A stretch of 64,000 nt of DNA from an uncultured Collinsella sp. (GCA_958415625.1 CATYZI010000002.1:46236-110235); one strand, 5' to 3'; numbered from the stretch's first letter, positions 41,467 through 50,728 are shown. Program-made: numbers and translations. The notes: generated by a model from the sequence alone, not told the origin.

Positions 41467-42309
41467 GTGAAGGTCGTCAAGCGAATCAACAACAACGCAG
41501 TTATGTGCACCGACTCAAAGGGTCGAAGCGTCGTTGCATTTGGCAAGGGAATCGCCTTCGCTATCGACAAGGAGACGGGTGACCTACCGCTCGCCGCTAT
41601 CGAGCGCACCTTCTACAACGTGGACGAACATTACCTGGCGCTTCTCGAAGAGCTATCGCCCCGCGTGCTCGCGGTCTCTGCCGAAATCATTCAAGCCGCC
41701 GACCTGGAGCTCCCCTACGAACTCAGTCACAACGCCGTGCTCGCCCTTGCAGACCACATTACTTTTGCCCTGCAGCGCGCCAAGCGCGGCATTACCGTGC
41801 AGATGCCGCTCGCCTATGACGTGGCGCAGATGTATCCCATCGAGTACAAGGTGGGCGTTTTTGCCCTCAGGCGTATCTTCGATGGCCTCAATGTGGAGCT
41901 TGCAGAGAGCGAGGGCGTGGGGATCGCCATGTGCCTGCTCAACGCGCGTCTGGCGCCCGAGAACGAGGCCGAAACCGACGCCGAGGCCCGCGACGATGAA
42001 CGTCTCATTGGCGCCATCATTGCAAGGATCGAGAAGACCTACGGAATCGAGGTCGACCGCCACGGCTTTGAGTTTGCACGCTTCGCTACCCATATCCACT
42101 ATTTGTTTGGGCGCATTCGTACCGGTGAGCCCATGAACACCGACGGCGCGGAGCTTTACGGAACCGTGCGCGGCGAGATGGGCCGTTCGGCTGAGGTTCT
42201 CGACTACGCCTGCGTGCTTATCGAGGAACATTTTGGATGCCAGATCAGCGACTCCGAGAAGCTATACGTGCTCATGCACATTCATCGTATCTCGCACCCC
42301 CGGGTGTAG
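41467..42309 (+). CDS. BglG/LicT-family transcription antiterminator
   Basis: 280 residues from GTG 41467, with GAAGGGAAG upstream; the conserved family start VKVVKRINNNAVMC fixes it. An RNA-binding CAT domain (1-55, with GRSVVAFGKGIAFA) is followed by two PTS regulation domains, PRD1 at about 65-165 (SHNAVLALADHI) and PRD2 at about 170-280 (ATHIHYLFGRI and LMHIHRIS), carrying the phosphorylatable His. It should bind a RAT sequence in a leader and prevent termination when sugar is available, under PTS control. The EIIBC gene 158 bp downstream is the likely target. Confidence 0.93.
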   Translation: MKVVKRINNNAVMCTDSKGRSVVAFGKGIAFAIDKETGDLPLAAIERTFYNVDEHYLALLEELSPRVLAVSAEIIQAADLELPYELSHNAVLALADHITFALQRAKRGITVQMPLAYDVAQMYPIEYKVGVFALRRIFDGLNVELAESEGVGIAMCLLNARLAPENEAETDAEARDDERLIGAIIARIEKTYGIEVDRHGFEFARFATHIHYLFGRIRTGEPMNTDGAELYGTVRGEMGRSAEVLDYACVLIEEHFGCQISDSEKLYVLMHIHRISHPRV

Positions 42310-42314
42310 ATATA

Positions 42315-42360
42315 CCGCAGCAGCGTCGGTTATCGCTGCGGGTAAACCGGCCTGAGGCCG
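42315..42360 (+). promoter_or_regulatory. RAT-like hairpin before PTS gene
   Basis: CCGCAGC/GCTGCGG (42315-42341) overlaps CGGTTATC, then GGGTAAACCG, which loosely resembles the ribonucleic antiterminator consensus (GGAT-TGTTAC, GGCAAAACC). A small GGCC hairpin follows. It lies between the antiterminator and EIIBC genes. The match is weak and no T-run terminator is evident. Confidence 0.25.
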
Positions 42361-42467
42361 CCGCGAAGCTCCCCATACCCCTTACAAATCGCGGCAGCCG
42401 GGCGACGGGTTGTTGAGGGCGCCGTAGAGGTGCCGGCGGGCGGGTCCCGCGAGAAAAGGAGGTCATT

Positions 42468-43889
42468 ATGGCCGACAACAAGAAGATTGCCGAGGACGTG
42501 CTTGCAGCCGTCGGCGGCAAGGAGAACGTCTCGGGCGTGACGCACTGCATGACGCGTCTGCGTTTCACGCTCAAGGACAACGGTATCCCCGATACCAATA
42601 AGGTCAAGAAGATCAAGGGTGTCATCGGCGCCCAGGAGTCGGGCGGCCAGTACCAGGTCATCATCGGCCAGAACGTGCCCAAGGTCTATGACGAGGTGTG
42701 TGCAATGGGCGGCTTTGCCAAGAGCGCCGCAATCGACGAGAACCTCGATGCACCTAAGCAAAAGCTCACGCCCAAGGTGATCGGCAACAACATTCTCAAC
42801 TACCTGTCCGGCTCCATGGTGGCGTTGATCCCCATCTTGATGGCCGGTGGCCTGTTCAAGTGTATCGGCACTCTCATCGGTCCGCAGGTCTTTAACCTGG
42901 TGCCCGAGACCGATCCCACCTACCTGCTGTTCTACACCTACCTGTTTGACGCGGCCATGTACCTGCTGCCGGTCTATCTGGGCTACAGCGCGGCCAAGAA
43001 GATCGGTGCGAGTCCGGTGCTCGGCATGTTCTGCGGCGGTATCCTCATCTGCCCCGACATCGTGGCGCTTGCCCAGAGCGGCGAGACCTCGCTCACGGTC
43101 TATGGCATCAGCGCTCCGCTGCAGAACTACCAGCAGACGGTTCTGCCGATCCTGCTTTCCTGCGCCGCGCTCTACTGGGTCGAGAAGTTTTTTAAGAAGA
43201 TTGTGCCGGACGTTCTGTCTACCGTCTTTACGCCGTTCTTTACGATGGTCGTTATGGTGCCCATCGAGCTTATCGTGCTTGGTCCTATCGGCAACGAGCT
43301 CGGTAACCTGCTCTCCGCCGTCCTCTTTGGTATGGCGGGCACCGGTATCGGCTTCTACATCGCCATGGCAATCGTCGGCGGTCTGTGGCAGCTGTTTGTT
43401 CTGACTGGTATGCACATCGCCGTGATCATGCCGGCGCTCGCTACCTTTATGGCGCTGGGCGAGGACAAGTTCATCTTTGTTGCGTCCAACTTTGCCATGA
43501 TTGCCGTGTGGGGTGCCGTGTTTGGTGCCGCGCTGCGCATCCGCAACAAGGAGGAGAAGGCCCTGACCTTTGGTTATGTCATCTCGGCTATCCTCGGTGG
43601 CGTGACCGAGCCCGCGTTGTTTGGCTGCATCATGCGCTTTAAGCGTATGATTCCCTGCATGGTTATCGGCGGCGCCATCTCTGGTCTGCTCGCCGGCATT
43701 CTGGGCGTGACGCTGGGTATGCCGGGCGCCAACTCCAACTTCCTGGTGTTCCTGGGCTACCTCACCCCGGGTATGGGCAACCTCATCAACTTTGGCATCT
43801 GCTTTGCCGTGGCCTTTATCGTCTCCGCCGTGCTCGCCTTCTTCTTTGGCATCACCGAGGCCGACCAGGCCGAGCTTGACGAGGAGTAA
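42468..43889 (+). CDS. PTS beta-glucoside/glucose-type EIIBC permease
   Basis: 473 residues; AAAAGGAGG precedes the ATG. The EIIB domain (about 1-85) has the phosphocysteine in THCMTRLRFTL. The EIIC domain (about 105-460) has ten or so membrane segments and the conserved GxTEPALFG motif (GGVTEPALFGCIMRF). There is no C-terminal EIIA; the chain ends after EIIC with an acidic tail. It therefore depends on an EIIA in trans, and the free EIIA-Glc at 62.4 kb is a candidate. It imports and phosphorylates a beta-glucoside-like sugar and is adjacent to a BglG-type regulator. Confidence 0.93.
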   Translation: MADNKKIAEDVLAAVGGKENVSGVTHCMTRLRFTLKDNGIPDTNKVKKIKGVIGAQESGGQYQVIIGQNVPKVYDEVCAMGGFAKSAAIDENLDAPKQKLTPKVIGNNILNYLSGSMVALIPILMAGGLFKCIGTLIGPQVFNLVPETDPTYLLFYTYLFDAAMYLLPVYLGYSAAKKIGASPVLGMFCGGILICPDIVALAQSGETSLTVYGISAPLQNYQQTVLPILLSCAALYWVEKFFKKIVPDVLSTVFTPFFTMVVMVPIELIVLGPIGNELGNLLSAVLFGMAGTGIGFYIAMAIVGGLWQLFVLTGMHIAVIMPALATFMALGEDKFIFVASNFAMIAVWGAVFGAALRIRNKEEKALTFGYVISAILGGVTEPALFGCIMRFKRMIPCMVIGGAISGLLAGILGVTLGMPGANSNFLVFLGYLTPGMGNLINFGICFAVAFIVSAVLAFFFGITEADQAELDEE

Positions 43890-43972
43890 CGCTTCCTACA
43901 GGTATTTTTCTCCTCTGGGGGACAGTTCAGCGCAAGGGACACCGCCGGGATATTCCGACGGCGCCCCTTTTT

Positions 43973-44155
43973 TGGCACTTGGACGTTCTTGTCTGACTAG
44001 TCATTTAAGTACGTCCCCAATGAGTACCCGTAGAGTGAGAGTGGATAATCTCCCGTTTTTGGCCTGTGTGCAGGCTCAAAGTGGGAGATTATCCACTCTC
44101 GTCATTTGGGTGTCCAAAAATCCTCGCTCGTTTGGTACCTGGGGACGCTCTTTGT
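43973..44155. repeat. Composite repeat A-B, copy 3
   Basis: A family A unit in reverse orientation (43996-44025), a family B hairpin with 18-bp perfect arms (44037-44054 and 44083-44100) and 28-nt loop, a conserved tail (44101-44133) and a trailing GGGGACG motif (44141-44147). It fills the gap between the EIIBC gene and the convergent DUF1593 gene. Confidence 0.85.
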
Positions 44156-44176
44156 TGAATATTGGCGCTGTCCTTG

Positions 44177-45688
44177 CTACGCCACAGTCACGGCGACCTG
44201 GGCGTAGCGGGTGCAGGGGCGCTCGGCGTGCGTCAGCACGGTGAGGGTGAGCACAAAGCGGTCGCCGGGTCGTGCGTCGGCGGGCACGATGAAAGCGGTG
44301 TCTACCGTGCATTCTTGCCACATCGACAGATCCTGGACGCCTGCATAGCTCGACGGGTCCACGGCGATATCCCAATGTGCGTCGAAGCCGCGGTCGTCGG
44401 GGTCGACGATGGTCGCCGCAAGGTCGATGCGCTCGCCGGCTGCGGCGCTGCGGTCGGCCGTGACCTCGACAACATGTGCCGGATGCGAGCAGATGGCCGG
44501 ATCATGGGCGCACCATTGCGCGCGGGCGGCAAAGTCTTCCTGATAGGCACGCAGATAGGGATTGAGATTGTCGTCTGCAGGCGTGCCGAGGGCGGCAAGA
44601 CCGGCGGGCGCGTTCGCATCGGGATGCCCATCAAGAAACATGCGGCCGAGCAGTGTGTCGAAGCCGCGGTCGTCGATACCGCGCAGGCCAAACGGCAGCA
44701 GCGGAATATAGGTCATGCTGTCACCCTCGGCCATAAAGTCGCCGCGCTCAAACTGCACCGCGGGCATGCCTTCCAGGCCCCAATCCAGACGGGCATGCTT
44801 GCCAAACTGAAAGCGCTCAGGCTCGTTTTCGTAGACCTTGCCATCGCCATAGAGCATGTAGCGCGCCATGAGGGGGCCGTTGTCCTGCGTGAGATTCTGC
44901 TCAGGCCAAGGAGCCTTAAACAGCGGCAGCGTATCGGGCTGAGCCGTCTTGGCGTCGAGATAGCCGCCATACATATAGGGCACACGCCAAAAGACGAGCT
45001 CGGGAAAGAGCTCGCGCCCATGGTCGAGCCACGAGTTGTCCTGTCCCACGCCATCGGCAACGCCCATCACGCGCACCTTCTGATAGACCCGCTGCTGTAC
45101 GGCGGGCCACTCGGGTGTGTCGTGATAACGCTCGGCAATACTCATGAGGGCACGAACGATAGTATTCATACCACCCCAGCTGAGCAGCCACAGCGTGCGG
45201 GGGTCGTCGTCCATGATGGCATCGGCGATGACGCGCGAACCGGGCGTCTCCTCAGTCACATCACCCTCAAAAGCAACATTTCCCACAAACGTACGCTCAA
45301 TCATCTGTGCGGGCGTGGGGAAGGACGGCTCGCCGGCGGCAACGGCATTGGCCTGCAGCTGCGGCCAAGCCTGGGCGTATTCGTTGCTCCAAAGACTTTC
45401 GATCCAATGCTCGGGAAAAGGCCGATACTCGCGAAGCTCGCCGGCCAGCGGATCGGGCTCATGAGGCACAACATCCCAGGTATAGGAGCGCACACCCTTG
45501 GTCCGCCAATGCGAATTCACCTCGCCGAGCGTATGAACTCCATCCCCAAGAAAGTGATACTGCGAAGCCGTATACACCACAGCCTGCACATCAAGCAAAT
45601 TAAGATACAGAGCCAAATGAACAAGTGAGTTCATATCATCGACTTCCATATCGGTAGTAACAATCACCCGAGTCAAATTTTGAGACAT
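44177..45688 (-). CDS. DUF1593 / Sde182-like nucleoside-hydrolase-fold protein
   Basis: 503 residues from the ATG at 45688 (TTGGAG upstream). The N-terminal domain (about 1-330) has VIVTTDMEVDDMNSLVHLALY, resembling the Asp-rich metal site of nucleoside hydrolases, and WGGMNTIVRALMSI, as in the DUF1593 family. The C-terminal 100 residues form a predicted beta-sandwich (VTADRSAAAGERIDLAATIVDPDDRGFDAHWDI). Homologues occur in polysaccharide-utilisation loci; the substrate is unknown. There is no signal peptide, so it is probably cytoplasmic. It lies downstream of the esterase gene on the same strand. Confidence 0.7.
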   Translation of the reverse strand: MSQNLTRVIVTTDMEVDDMNSLVHLALYLNLLDVQAVVYTASQYHFLGDGVHTLGEVNSHWRTKGVRSYTWDVVPHEPDPLAGELREYRPFPEHWIESLWSNEYAQAWPQLQANAVAAGEPSFPTPAQMIERTFVGNVAFEGDVTEETPGSRVIADAIMDDDPRTLWLLSWGGMNTIVRALMSIAERYHDTPEWPAVQQRVYQKVRVMGVADGVGQDNSWLDHGRELFPELVFWRVPYMYGGYLDAKTAQPDTLPLFKAPWPEQNLTQDNGPLMARYMLYGDGKVYENEPERFQFGKHARLDWGLEGMPAVQFERGDFMAEGDSMTYIPLLPFGLRGIDDRGFDTLLGRMFLDGHPDANAPAGLAALGTPADDNLNPYLRAYQEDFAARAQWCAHDPAICSHPAHVVEVTADRSAAAGERIDLAATIVDPDDRGFDAHWDIAVDPSSYAGVQDLSMWQECTVDTAFIVPADARPGDRFVLTLTVLTHAERPCTRYAQVAVTVA

Positions 45689-45821
45689 AAGCAAAGCTCC
45701 AACCAAAATAATTTCAGCCAGTTACGCGCAAGGCAAGATGGGACCCACGCCCCCATCGCCACCGACCCGTCGGCCCGCCGGAAGCGCCCGGCCAGGGTCA
45801 CAGCAACGTCAACGCAGCGGA

Positions 45822-45934
45822 GACCGGGGTTTAGTCTTGCAAACATTCCGCAGGGGGCATGGGCAGGCGCAGCGCGAAGCGCAAAGCGCCAGCCCATGCA
45901 TGCCCGAGGACGTTTGCAAGACTAAACCCCGGTC
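45822..45934. repeat. Long hairpin with 23-bp perfect arms
   Basis: Arms 45822-45844 and 45912-45934 are exactly complementary (core GGGGTTTAGTCTTGCAAAC). Inside, CATGGGC (45859-45865) pairs with GCCCATG (45892-45898) to extend the fold. It lies between the esterase stop and the DUF1593 start. It could be an attenuator, a processing site or a mobile palindrome. It resembles no other repeat in the window. Confidence 0.8.
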
Positions 45935-45950
45935 CCCGCGATGGGAGGGC

Positions 45951-47288
45951 TTAGCGGTCGACCCTGGCCGACCACTCCCAGCAGCCCACCGGCTCGCCGT
46001 CGATGAGTACGTTGCCCCCGTCGAAGTCTTGATAACACAGGTCGTTGAATTGGTGGATCCACACGCCGTGGTTGAACGTCTTCTTGGCCGAGCCGTCGGC
46101 CTCGCGATACACGCCGGTCAGGTCCTCGACATGGCTAAAGTAGGTGAGATGCACGTTGGCGCCGGCATCGCGCAGGCGCGCGAACAGCGGCAGCACGGTC
46201 TGTTGCGGGTGCACGAGCTCGTCGCCCTTGGAGTGCGTAAACCACAGCGGCGTCTTGGCGAGCGCGGCTACGTCCTCGTCCGTGGCGTTGTACCACGGGG
46301 CGCAGCAGGGAAGGCCCGCGGCGAAGAAATCGGGGTAGTCGGCGCACAGGCGCAGGGTCATAAAGCCGCCGTTGGAAAGACCGGCGACCACGATGCGGTC
46401 GGTGTCGATGCGGTCGGCATGCTCGGCGACAAACTCATCGATAAGTGCCTTGAGCACGGGGGAGTAGATGCTCTGGTTGGAGTGACCAAGCTGCTCGACG
46501 CCGTTGTCCATCCAAAACGTGGGCGACTGCGGCACGAGCACCCAGGCAAAGCCGCCAAAGTAGCGCTGGATCTGCGCCTGGCTGATGGCCGTCACGCGGT
46601 TGCCGATATAGGCGCGCGTGGCGCCTTCGCCCTGCGTGGCGCCCTTGCCCTCGCCGGCGCCGTGCAGATACACCACGAGCGGTGCCTTTTGGGGCATGGC
46701 CGTGGCCTCGGGCGCAAAGGGGTTGAAGCATGCCGAGTCCTCGGCCTTAAAGCTGGGCTCAAAGAAGCCGTATTCGAGCGCGATACCGTCGACGGCGGTC
46801 TTTTGCGTGGCGTTGCTCCAGCCTTTGAGCGCGGGGCAGATATCGCCACGGCAGGTGTCGAAGACCAGGCCGCAGGTGGGATCGTCGCCGTCGTTGCCGG
46901 GAAGAGCTGTGAGCTGCGTGATGCGCAGCTGGTCATCGAGCATGCGCGAGCCCATGACGCCGCCTTCGATGGTCTTGGTCAGGCGCTGCTCGGCGACCTC
47001 GAGTGCCACATGGGTGCCCACGGCGAGCTTACGTCCGTTCTCGTCGCACGGATATGCGGCGAGAATGTCGATGTAACCCACGGAGGGCGCGGCATGGTCG
47101 GCGCCGCGCTCCTTGCGCATCAGAACCTCGCCCGAGCGCTCGTGACGCTCTACATATATATGGAAGGTGTTCGTGTCGATGTCGTTGGCGCGCACGGTGC
47201 AGGGCAGGTCGAGTACGACCTTGCTGATCCAGGGGCCAAAGTCGCCCAAGGTGGTGACGGTTGCGTAGGTACACAATTTGAGTTCCAT
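45951..47288 (-). CDS. Alpha/beta hydrolase (prolyl-oligopeptidase/esterase type) with N-terminal domain
   Basis: 445 residues from the ATG at 47288 (GGGAGG upstream). Residues about 1-190 form a beta-rich domain (KVVLDLPCTVRANDIDTNTFHIYVERHE). The catalytic domain has the oxyanion loop VVYLHGAGEGKG, the nucleophile in GLSNGGFMTLR, an Asp in HSKGDELVHPQ and a His in FNHGVWIHQF. This pattern fits secreted-type esterases acting on carbohydrates, but no signal peptide is visible. Its promoter region carries LacI-type palindromes, so it is probably co-regulated with the isomerase operon and the PTS gene divergent from it. Confidence 0.8.
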   Translation of the reverse strand: MELKLCTYATVTTLGDFGPWISKVVLDLPCTVRANDIDTNTFHIYVERHERSGEVLMRKERGADHAAPSVGYIDILAAYPCDENGRKLAVGTHVALEVAEQRLTKTIEGGVMGSRMLDDQLRITQLTALPGNDGDDPTCGLVFDTCRGDICPALKGWSNATQKTAVDGIALEYGFFEPSFKAEDSACFNPFAPEATAMPQKAPLVVYLHGAGEGKGATQGEGATRAYIGNRVTAISQAQIQRYFGGFAWVLVPQSPTFWMDNGVEQLGHSNQSIYSPVLKALIDEFVAEHADRIDTDRIVVAGLSNGGFMTLRLCADYPDFFAAGLPCCAPWYNATDEDVAALAKTPLWFTHSKGDELVHPQQTVLPLFARLRDAGANVHLTYFSHVEDLTGVYREADGSAKKTFNHGVWIHQFNDLCYQDFDGGNVLIDGEPVGCWEWSARVDR

Positions 47289-47337
47289 GAGCTGCCTCCC
47301 TTGCGCCGCGAATGCCTGGCATCTGCGGCAATACAAA

Positions 47338-47672
47338 CTAAACATGTTTAGTGTAATCTAGAATTGAAGAATAACCAGATGAACTCGGTAAACGGCAAAA
47401 TTGAACACGTCGTGAACTACTAAACGTATGTTTACTAGCTTCTAGCAGGGATTCTGTTGATGAGTTAACAGATCAGTGAGGTGTTCATCAAAATAAAATC
47501 CCACGTAAATGGCTATATATCAATAGAGGGTCAAAGAGACCATCTCCCGCCATTCAAATACGCTCACCCCCGATTTCCTACCGTTCACCGGACTGTAGAC
47601 GGCAAAATTGCCATAAATTCGGCGCTCCGTGTAAACTAAAGCCCGTAAACGTTCAGTAAACACCTTGTTTAC
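47338..47672. promoter_or_regulatory. Divergent regulatory region with LacI-type palindromes
   Basis: CTAAACATGTTTAG (47338-47351) is a perfect palindrome 50 bp before the esterase. ACTAAACGTATGTTTACT lies near 47418. Four half-sites GTAAAC, GTAAAC, GTAAAC and GTTTAC start at 47631, 47645, 47656 and 47667, the last two forming GTAAAC-5-GTTTAC. The intervening DNA is AT-rich and has no gene. A GTGCCTAC/GTAGGCAC hairpin (47730-47755) lies just before the PTS ribosome site. The words match those near 22.8 and 24.1 kb. Confidence 0.6.
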
Positions 47673-47778
47673 AAAAGCGTATCCAAGGGTTCGGTAACCG
47701 TAAGGGGTTATAGTCGCCGGGCCAAAGGCGTGCCTACGCCCAAGCGGGTAGGCACACGAAGATATGGGGAGGGGTCCC

Positions 47779-49206
47779 ATGGCAGTAGATAACAAACAGA
47801 TTGCCACCGATGTCCTCGAGCTCGTGGGCGGCGCGGAGAACGTTACCGTCGCCACCAACTGCATGACGCGCCTGCGTCTGACGCTCAAGGATAACAGCAA
47901 GGCCGACGTGGAGAAGATCAAGAAGGTGAAGGGTGTTCTGGGTTGCCAGTTCGCCGGCAGCCAGCTCCAGGTCATCATCGGCCAGAACGTGCCCAAGGTA
48001 CTCGCCGAGTTCGTCGCCATTTCCGGCGTCAAGCAGGGTGAGGCCGTTGACGAGAACCTCGATGCTCCCAAGGAGAAGTTCGAGCTCAAGAACCTGCCTA
48101 ACATCATCCTCGACTATCTGTCCGGCTCCATGACCCAGCTCATCCCGCTGCTCATGGCTGGCGGTCTGTTCCGCACCATCGCGGCCGTCCTCGGCCCCAC
48201 CATGCTCGGTGTGCTCTCGGCCGACGACCCGACCTATACGTTCCTCTACACCACGCTGTACGAGGCAACGTTTACCTTTATCCCCATCTACCTGGGCTAT
48301 GCCGCCGCTAAGAAGCTCGGCGCCTCTCCGGTTCTGGGCATGCTCCTCGGCGGCGCTCTCATGGCCCCGTCCGTCGTGAGTGTCGCGACTCAGGAGGGTG
48401 GCGGCATCATCTCCGTCTACGGCATCCAGATCGCCGCTGCCAACTATCAGCAGTCCGTCCTGCCGATTATCCTTTCGGTGCCTGTCCTCTACTTCGTCGA
48501 GAAGTTCTTTAAGAAGGTCATGCCCGACGTGCTCTCCACGGTCTTCACGCCGTTCTGCACCATGATCGTTACCATCCCCATCGCCTTCATCGTCCTCGCC
48601 CCCATCGGCAACGAGATCGGTACGCTGATCGCTAACGCGCTCTTCGGCCTTGCTGACCTTGGCGGCATCGGTATCCTGATCGTCATGGCCGTCCTCGGCG
48701 CCTTCTGGCAGCTCTTCGTGGTCTGCGGCATGCACATGCCCGTCATCCTGCTCGCTCAGGTTCAGATCATCGCTGCCGGCTACGATCCCTTCGTCTTCGT
48801 TTCCACCAACTGCGCTATGGCCGCTGTCTGGGGCTGCGCCTTCGGTGCCTTCCTCAAGATGAAGAACCCCGACGAGAAGTCCCTTGCCATCGGCTACGTC
48901 ATCTCCGCTATCGCCGGCGGCGTCACCGAGCCCGCGCTCTTCGGTATCCTCATGCGCTTCCGTCGTACCATGTTCGGCATGTTCATCGGCGGTGCCATCG
49001 GCGCTGTGTTCTCCGGCCTCATGGGCGTCACCTACTACCTCGCAGGCGGTGCTTCCAACTTCCTGGTCTTCACCAACTACCTGCAGGGTGGCCAGATGAA
49101 CACCGTCTGGGCTATCGTTGGTATGGCAATCTCCTTTGTCATCGCCGCTGCCGTCGTCTTTGTCTCCGGCTTCTCCAAGGAGGAGCTCGCCGAGATGGAG
49201 GCCTAA
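47779..49206 (+). CDS. PTS beta-glucoside/glucose-type EIIBC permease, second copy
   Basis: 475 residues from ATG 47779 (GGGGAGGGG upstream). The EIIB phosphocysteine is in TNCMTRLRLTL and the EIIC motif in GGVTEPALFGILMRF. Overall similarity to the EIIBC at 42.5 kb is high along the whole length, so the two are paralogues. No EIIA domain is attached. Codon use here favours C-ending codons more strongly than in the paralogue, suggesting high expression. The upstream LacI-type sites and the apiosidase-like gene downstream suggest a plant-glycoside substrate. Confidence 0.92.
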   Translation: MAVDNKQIATDVLELVGGAENVTVATNCMTRLRLTLKDNSKADVEKIKKVKGVLGCQFAGSQLQVIIGQNVPKVLAEFVAISGVKQGEAVDENLDAPKEKFELKNLPNIILDYLSGSMTQLIPLLMAGGLFRTIAAVLGPTMLGVLSADDPTYTFLYTTLYEATFTFIPIYLGYAAAKKLGASPVLGMLLGGALMAPSVVSVATQEGGGIISVYGIQIAAANYQQSVLPIILSVPVLYFVEKFFKKVMPDVLSTVFTPFCTMIVTIPIAFIVLAPIGNEIGTLIANALFGLADLGGIGILIVMAVLGAFWQLFVVCGMHMPVILLAQVQIIAAGYDPFVFVSTNCAMAAVWGCAFGAFLKMKNPDEKSLAIGYVISAIAGGVTEPALFGILMRFRRTMFGMFIGGAIGAVFSGLMGVTYYLAGGASNFLVFTNYLQGGQMNTVWAIVGMAISFVIAAAVVFVSGFSKEELAEMEA

Positions 49207-49246
49207 GGCCAAGCCATTCGGTCACATATGACCTCACCTACACGAC

Positions 49247-49284
49247 AGGGCCCCGTCAGGCGTAAGCCCGGCGGGGCCCTTCTT
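49247..49284 (+). terminator. Terminator-like hairpin after the PTS gene
   Basis: AGGGCCCCG/CGGGGCCCT arms (49247-49255 and 49272-49280) followed by TCTT. It separates the EIIBC from the glycosidase gene, possibly allowing partial read-through. Confidence 0.7.
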
Positions 49285-49321
49285 GCAAGGTAGACTGATG
49301 GGGCGGGTGAGCTTCGCCCGC

Positions 49322-49390
49322 GAGGGTTTGCCAAGCGGCGGAGGCTTTCGCGCGGGGTTATCGCGAAAGCCCCCGGCGGTTCGCAAATCC
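49322..49390 (+). promoter_or_regulatory. Long imperfect hairpin before the apiosidase-like gene
   Basis: GGCTTTCGCG and CGCGAAAGCC (49343-49352 and 49362-49371) form a perfect inner stem, extended outward by GGCGG/CCGGCGG-type and GGTTTGC/GCAAATCC pairings with small bulges. It ends about 25 bp before the start codon and could attenuate transcription or block ribosome entry. Confidence 0.4.
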
Positions 49391-49414
49391 TTTATCAAAC
49401 GAAAGGACACGCAG

Positions 49415-50728
49415 ATGAGTTTGGGAAAGCTGACCGTCAACGGTCGTGAGGACGGGTTTCTCTGCGACGGCAAGCCGTTCTTTTGGTTTGCCGACACGTG
49501 CTGGAGCGCATTCACGAGTATCACCGAGGCGGACTGGGACTACTATCTGACCCGCCGCGCCGAGCAGGGCATGAACGTGCTGCAGGTCAATACCCTGCCG
49601 CAGTGGGACCGCTGCCTGCCCGACCTGGGCATCTGGCCCTACGCGAGCGAGGACGGCGTGCACTTTGACTGGAGCGCGCCCAACCAGGAATACTGGGACC
49701 GCGCCCGCCGCATGTGCCAGGCGGCCGTGGAGCACGGCATTCGCCCGGCGCTCGTGCTTATGTGGTGCAACTACGTGCCCGGTACCTGGGGTGCCAAGAT
49801 CGCCGAGCGTTGCGGCGCCGAGGTTATGCCGCGTGAGGAGGTCCGTGCCCACGTTGCCCGCGTCGTCGAGAACCTGGGCGAGTTCGACCCCGTCTACGTA
49901 GTGACGGGCGATACCGACTTTGCCGGTGACGAGGCGATCGTCTATTACGAGGACGCGCTCGACGAGGTCGTCAAGCGCGCGCCCGAGGCACTGCGCACCA
50001 TGCATATCAACCGCGGCAATCGTACCATTCCGGCGCAGTATCTGGGCCGTCTGGACTTTTACATGTTCCAGCCCGGCCACAACTACGAGGGCCAGCCCGA
50101 GGCATGGCGTCTGCCGCAGGACTTTATCGCCAACTATCCCAAAAAGCCGATGGTCAACTCCGAGCCTTGCTACGAGCAGATGGGTGCGTCGCGCAACGTC
50201 TACTGGCGTTTTACCGCGCAGGATTGCCGCGCGAGCGTATGGTCGTCGATTCTTGCCGGCGCCAGTGCCGGCGTGACCTATGGCGCGCACGGCGTTTGGA
50301 ACTGGCAGACATCGCGCAGCCAGGGTTCGGTCCTGGGCGAGGGCTTTGACATGCCCTTCCGCTGGCAAGAGTGCCTGCAGTTTGCGGGTGTGTGGGACTT
50401 TGGCGCGATCGAGCATGTGCTTGCCAGCCTAGGCGCTACTGCCGGTGACGATGCGCTTGCCGTGGTTCCGGCGCAGGAGCTGCTCGATGACGCGCGCGAG
50501 GCCATCCGTGTGGCGCGCGTTGGCGATCGCGTCGTCACGTACCTGCCGCGCACCACGGCGCTCAAGTTTAAGCTCGACGGCGCGCGTGGCTGGACGGCGA
50601 CGGTCCTCGACATGGAGGACAAGCGCATCGCAAAACTGCCCGTCCGTGACAACGGTGACGGCACCGTGCGCGTGGCGCAGCATCCCTTTGAGCACGACGC
50701 TCTGGTGATCCTGACACCCGAGCGCTAA
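49415..50728 (+). CDS. Apiosidase-like glycoside hydrolase (GH140 / DUF4038 type)
   Basis: 437 residues from ATG 49415 (AAAGGA upstream). The start LTVNGREDGFLCDGKPFFWFADTCWSAFTSITEADWDYYL is typical of the apiosidase-like catalytic family (formerly DUF4038). It is followed by TIM-barrel segments VLMWCNYVPGTWG, YVVTGDTDF, FYMFQPGHNYEG, MVNSEPCYEQMG and SVWSSILAGASAGVTYGAHGVWNW. Asp in TGDTDF and Glu in NSEPCYE are the likely catalytic pair. The C-terminal 90 residues form a small beta domain. The founding GH140 enzyme removes D-apiose side chains from pectin RG-II. Without a signal peptide it would act on imported glycosides. Confidence 0.8.
   Translation: MSLGKLTVNGREDGFLCDGKPFFWFADTCWSAFTSITEADWDYYLTRRAEQGMNVLQVNTLPQWDRCLPDLGIWPYASEDGVHFDWSAPNQEYWDRARRMCQAAVEHGIRPALVLMWCNYVPGTWGAKIAERCGAEVMPREEVRAHVARVVENLGEFDPVYVVTGDTDFAGDEAIVYYEDALDEVVKRAPEALRTMHINRGNRTIPAQYLGRLDFYMFQPGHNYEGQPEAWRLPQDFIANYPKKPMVNSEPCYEQMGASRNVYWRFTAQDCRASVWSSILAGASAGVTYGAHGVWNWQTSRSQGSVLGEGFDMPFRWQECLQFAGVWDFGAIEHVLASLGATAGDDALAVVPAQELLDDAREAIRVARVGDRVVTYLPRTTALKFKLDGARGWTATVLDMEDKRIAKLPVRDNGDGTVRVAQHPFEHDALVILTPER

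Noticed and set aside
42315..42360. Confident RAT/terminator switch for the BglG-type antiterminator
   Set aside because: Only a loose match to the RAT consensus and no T-run terminator overlapping it. Reported at low confidence only.
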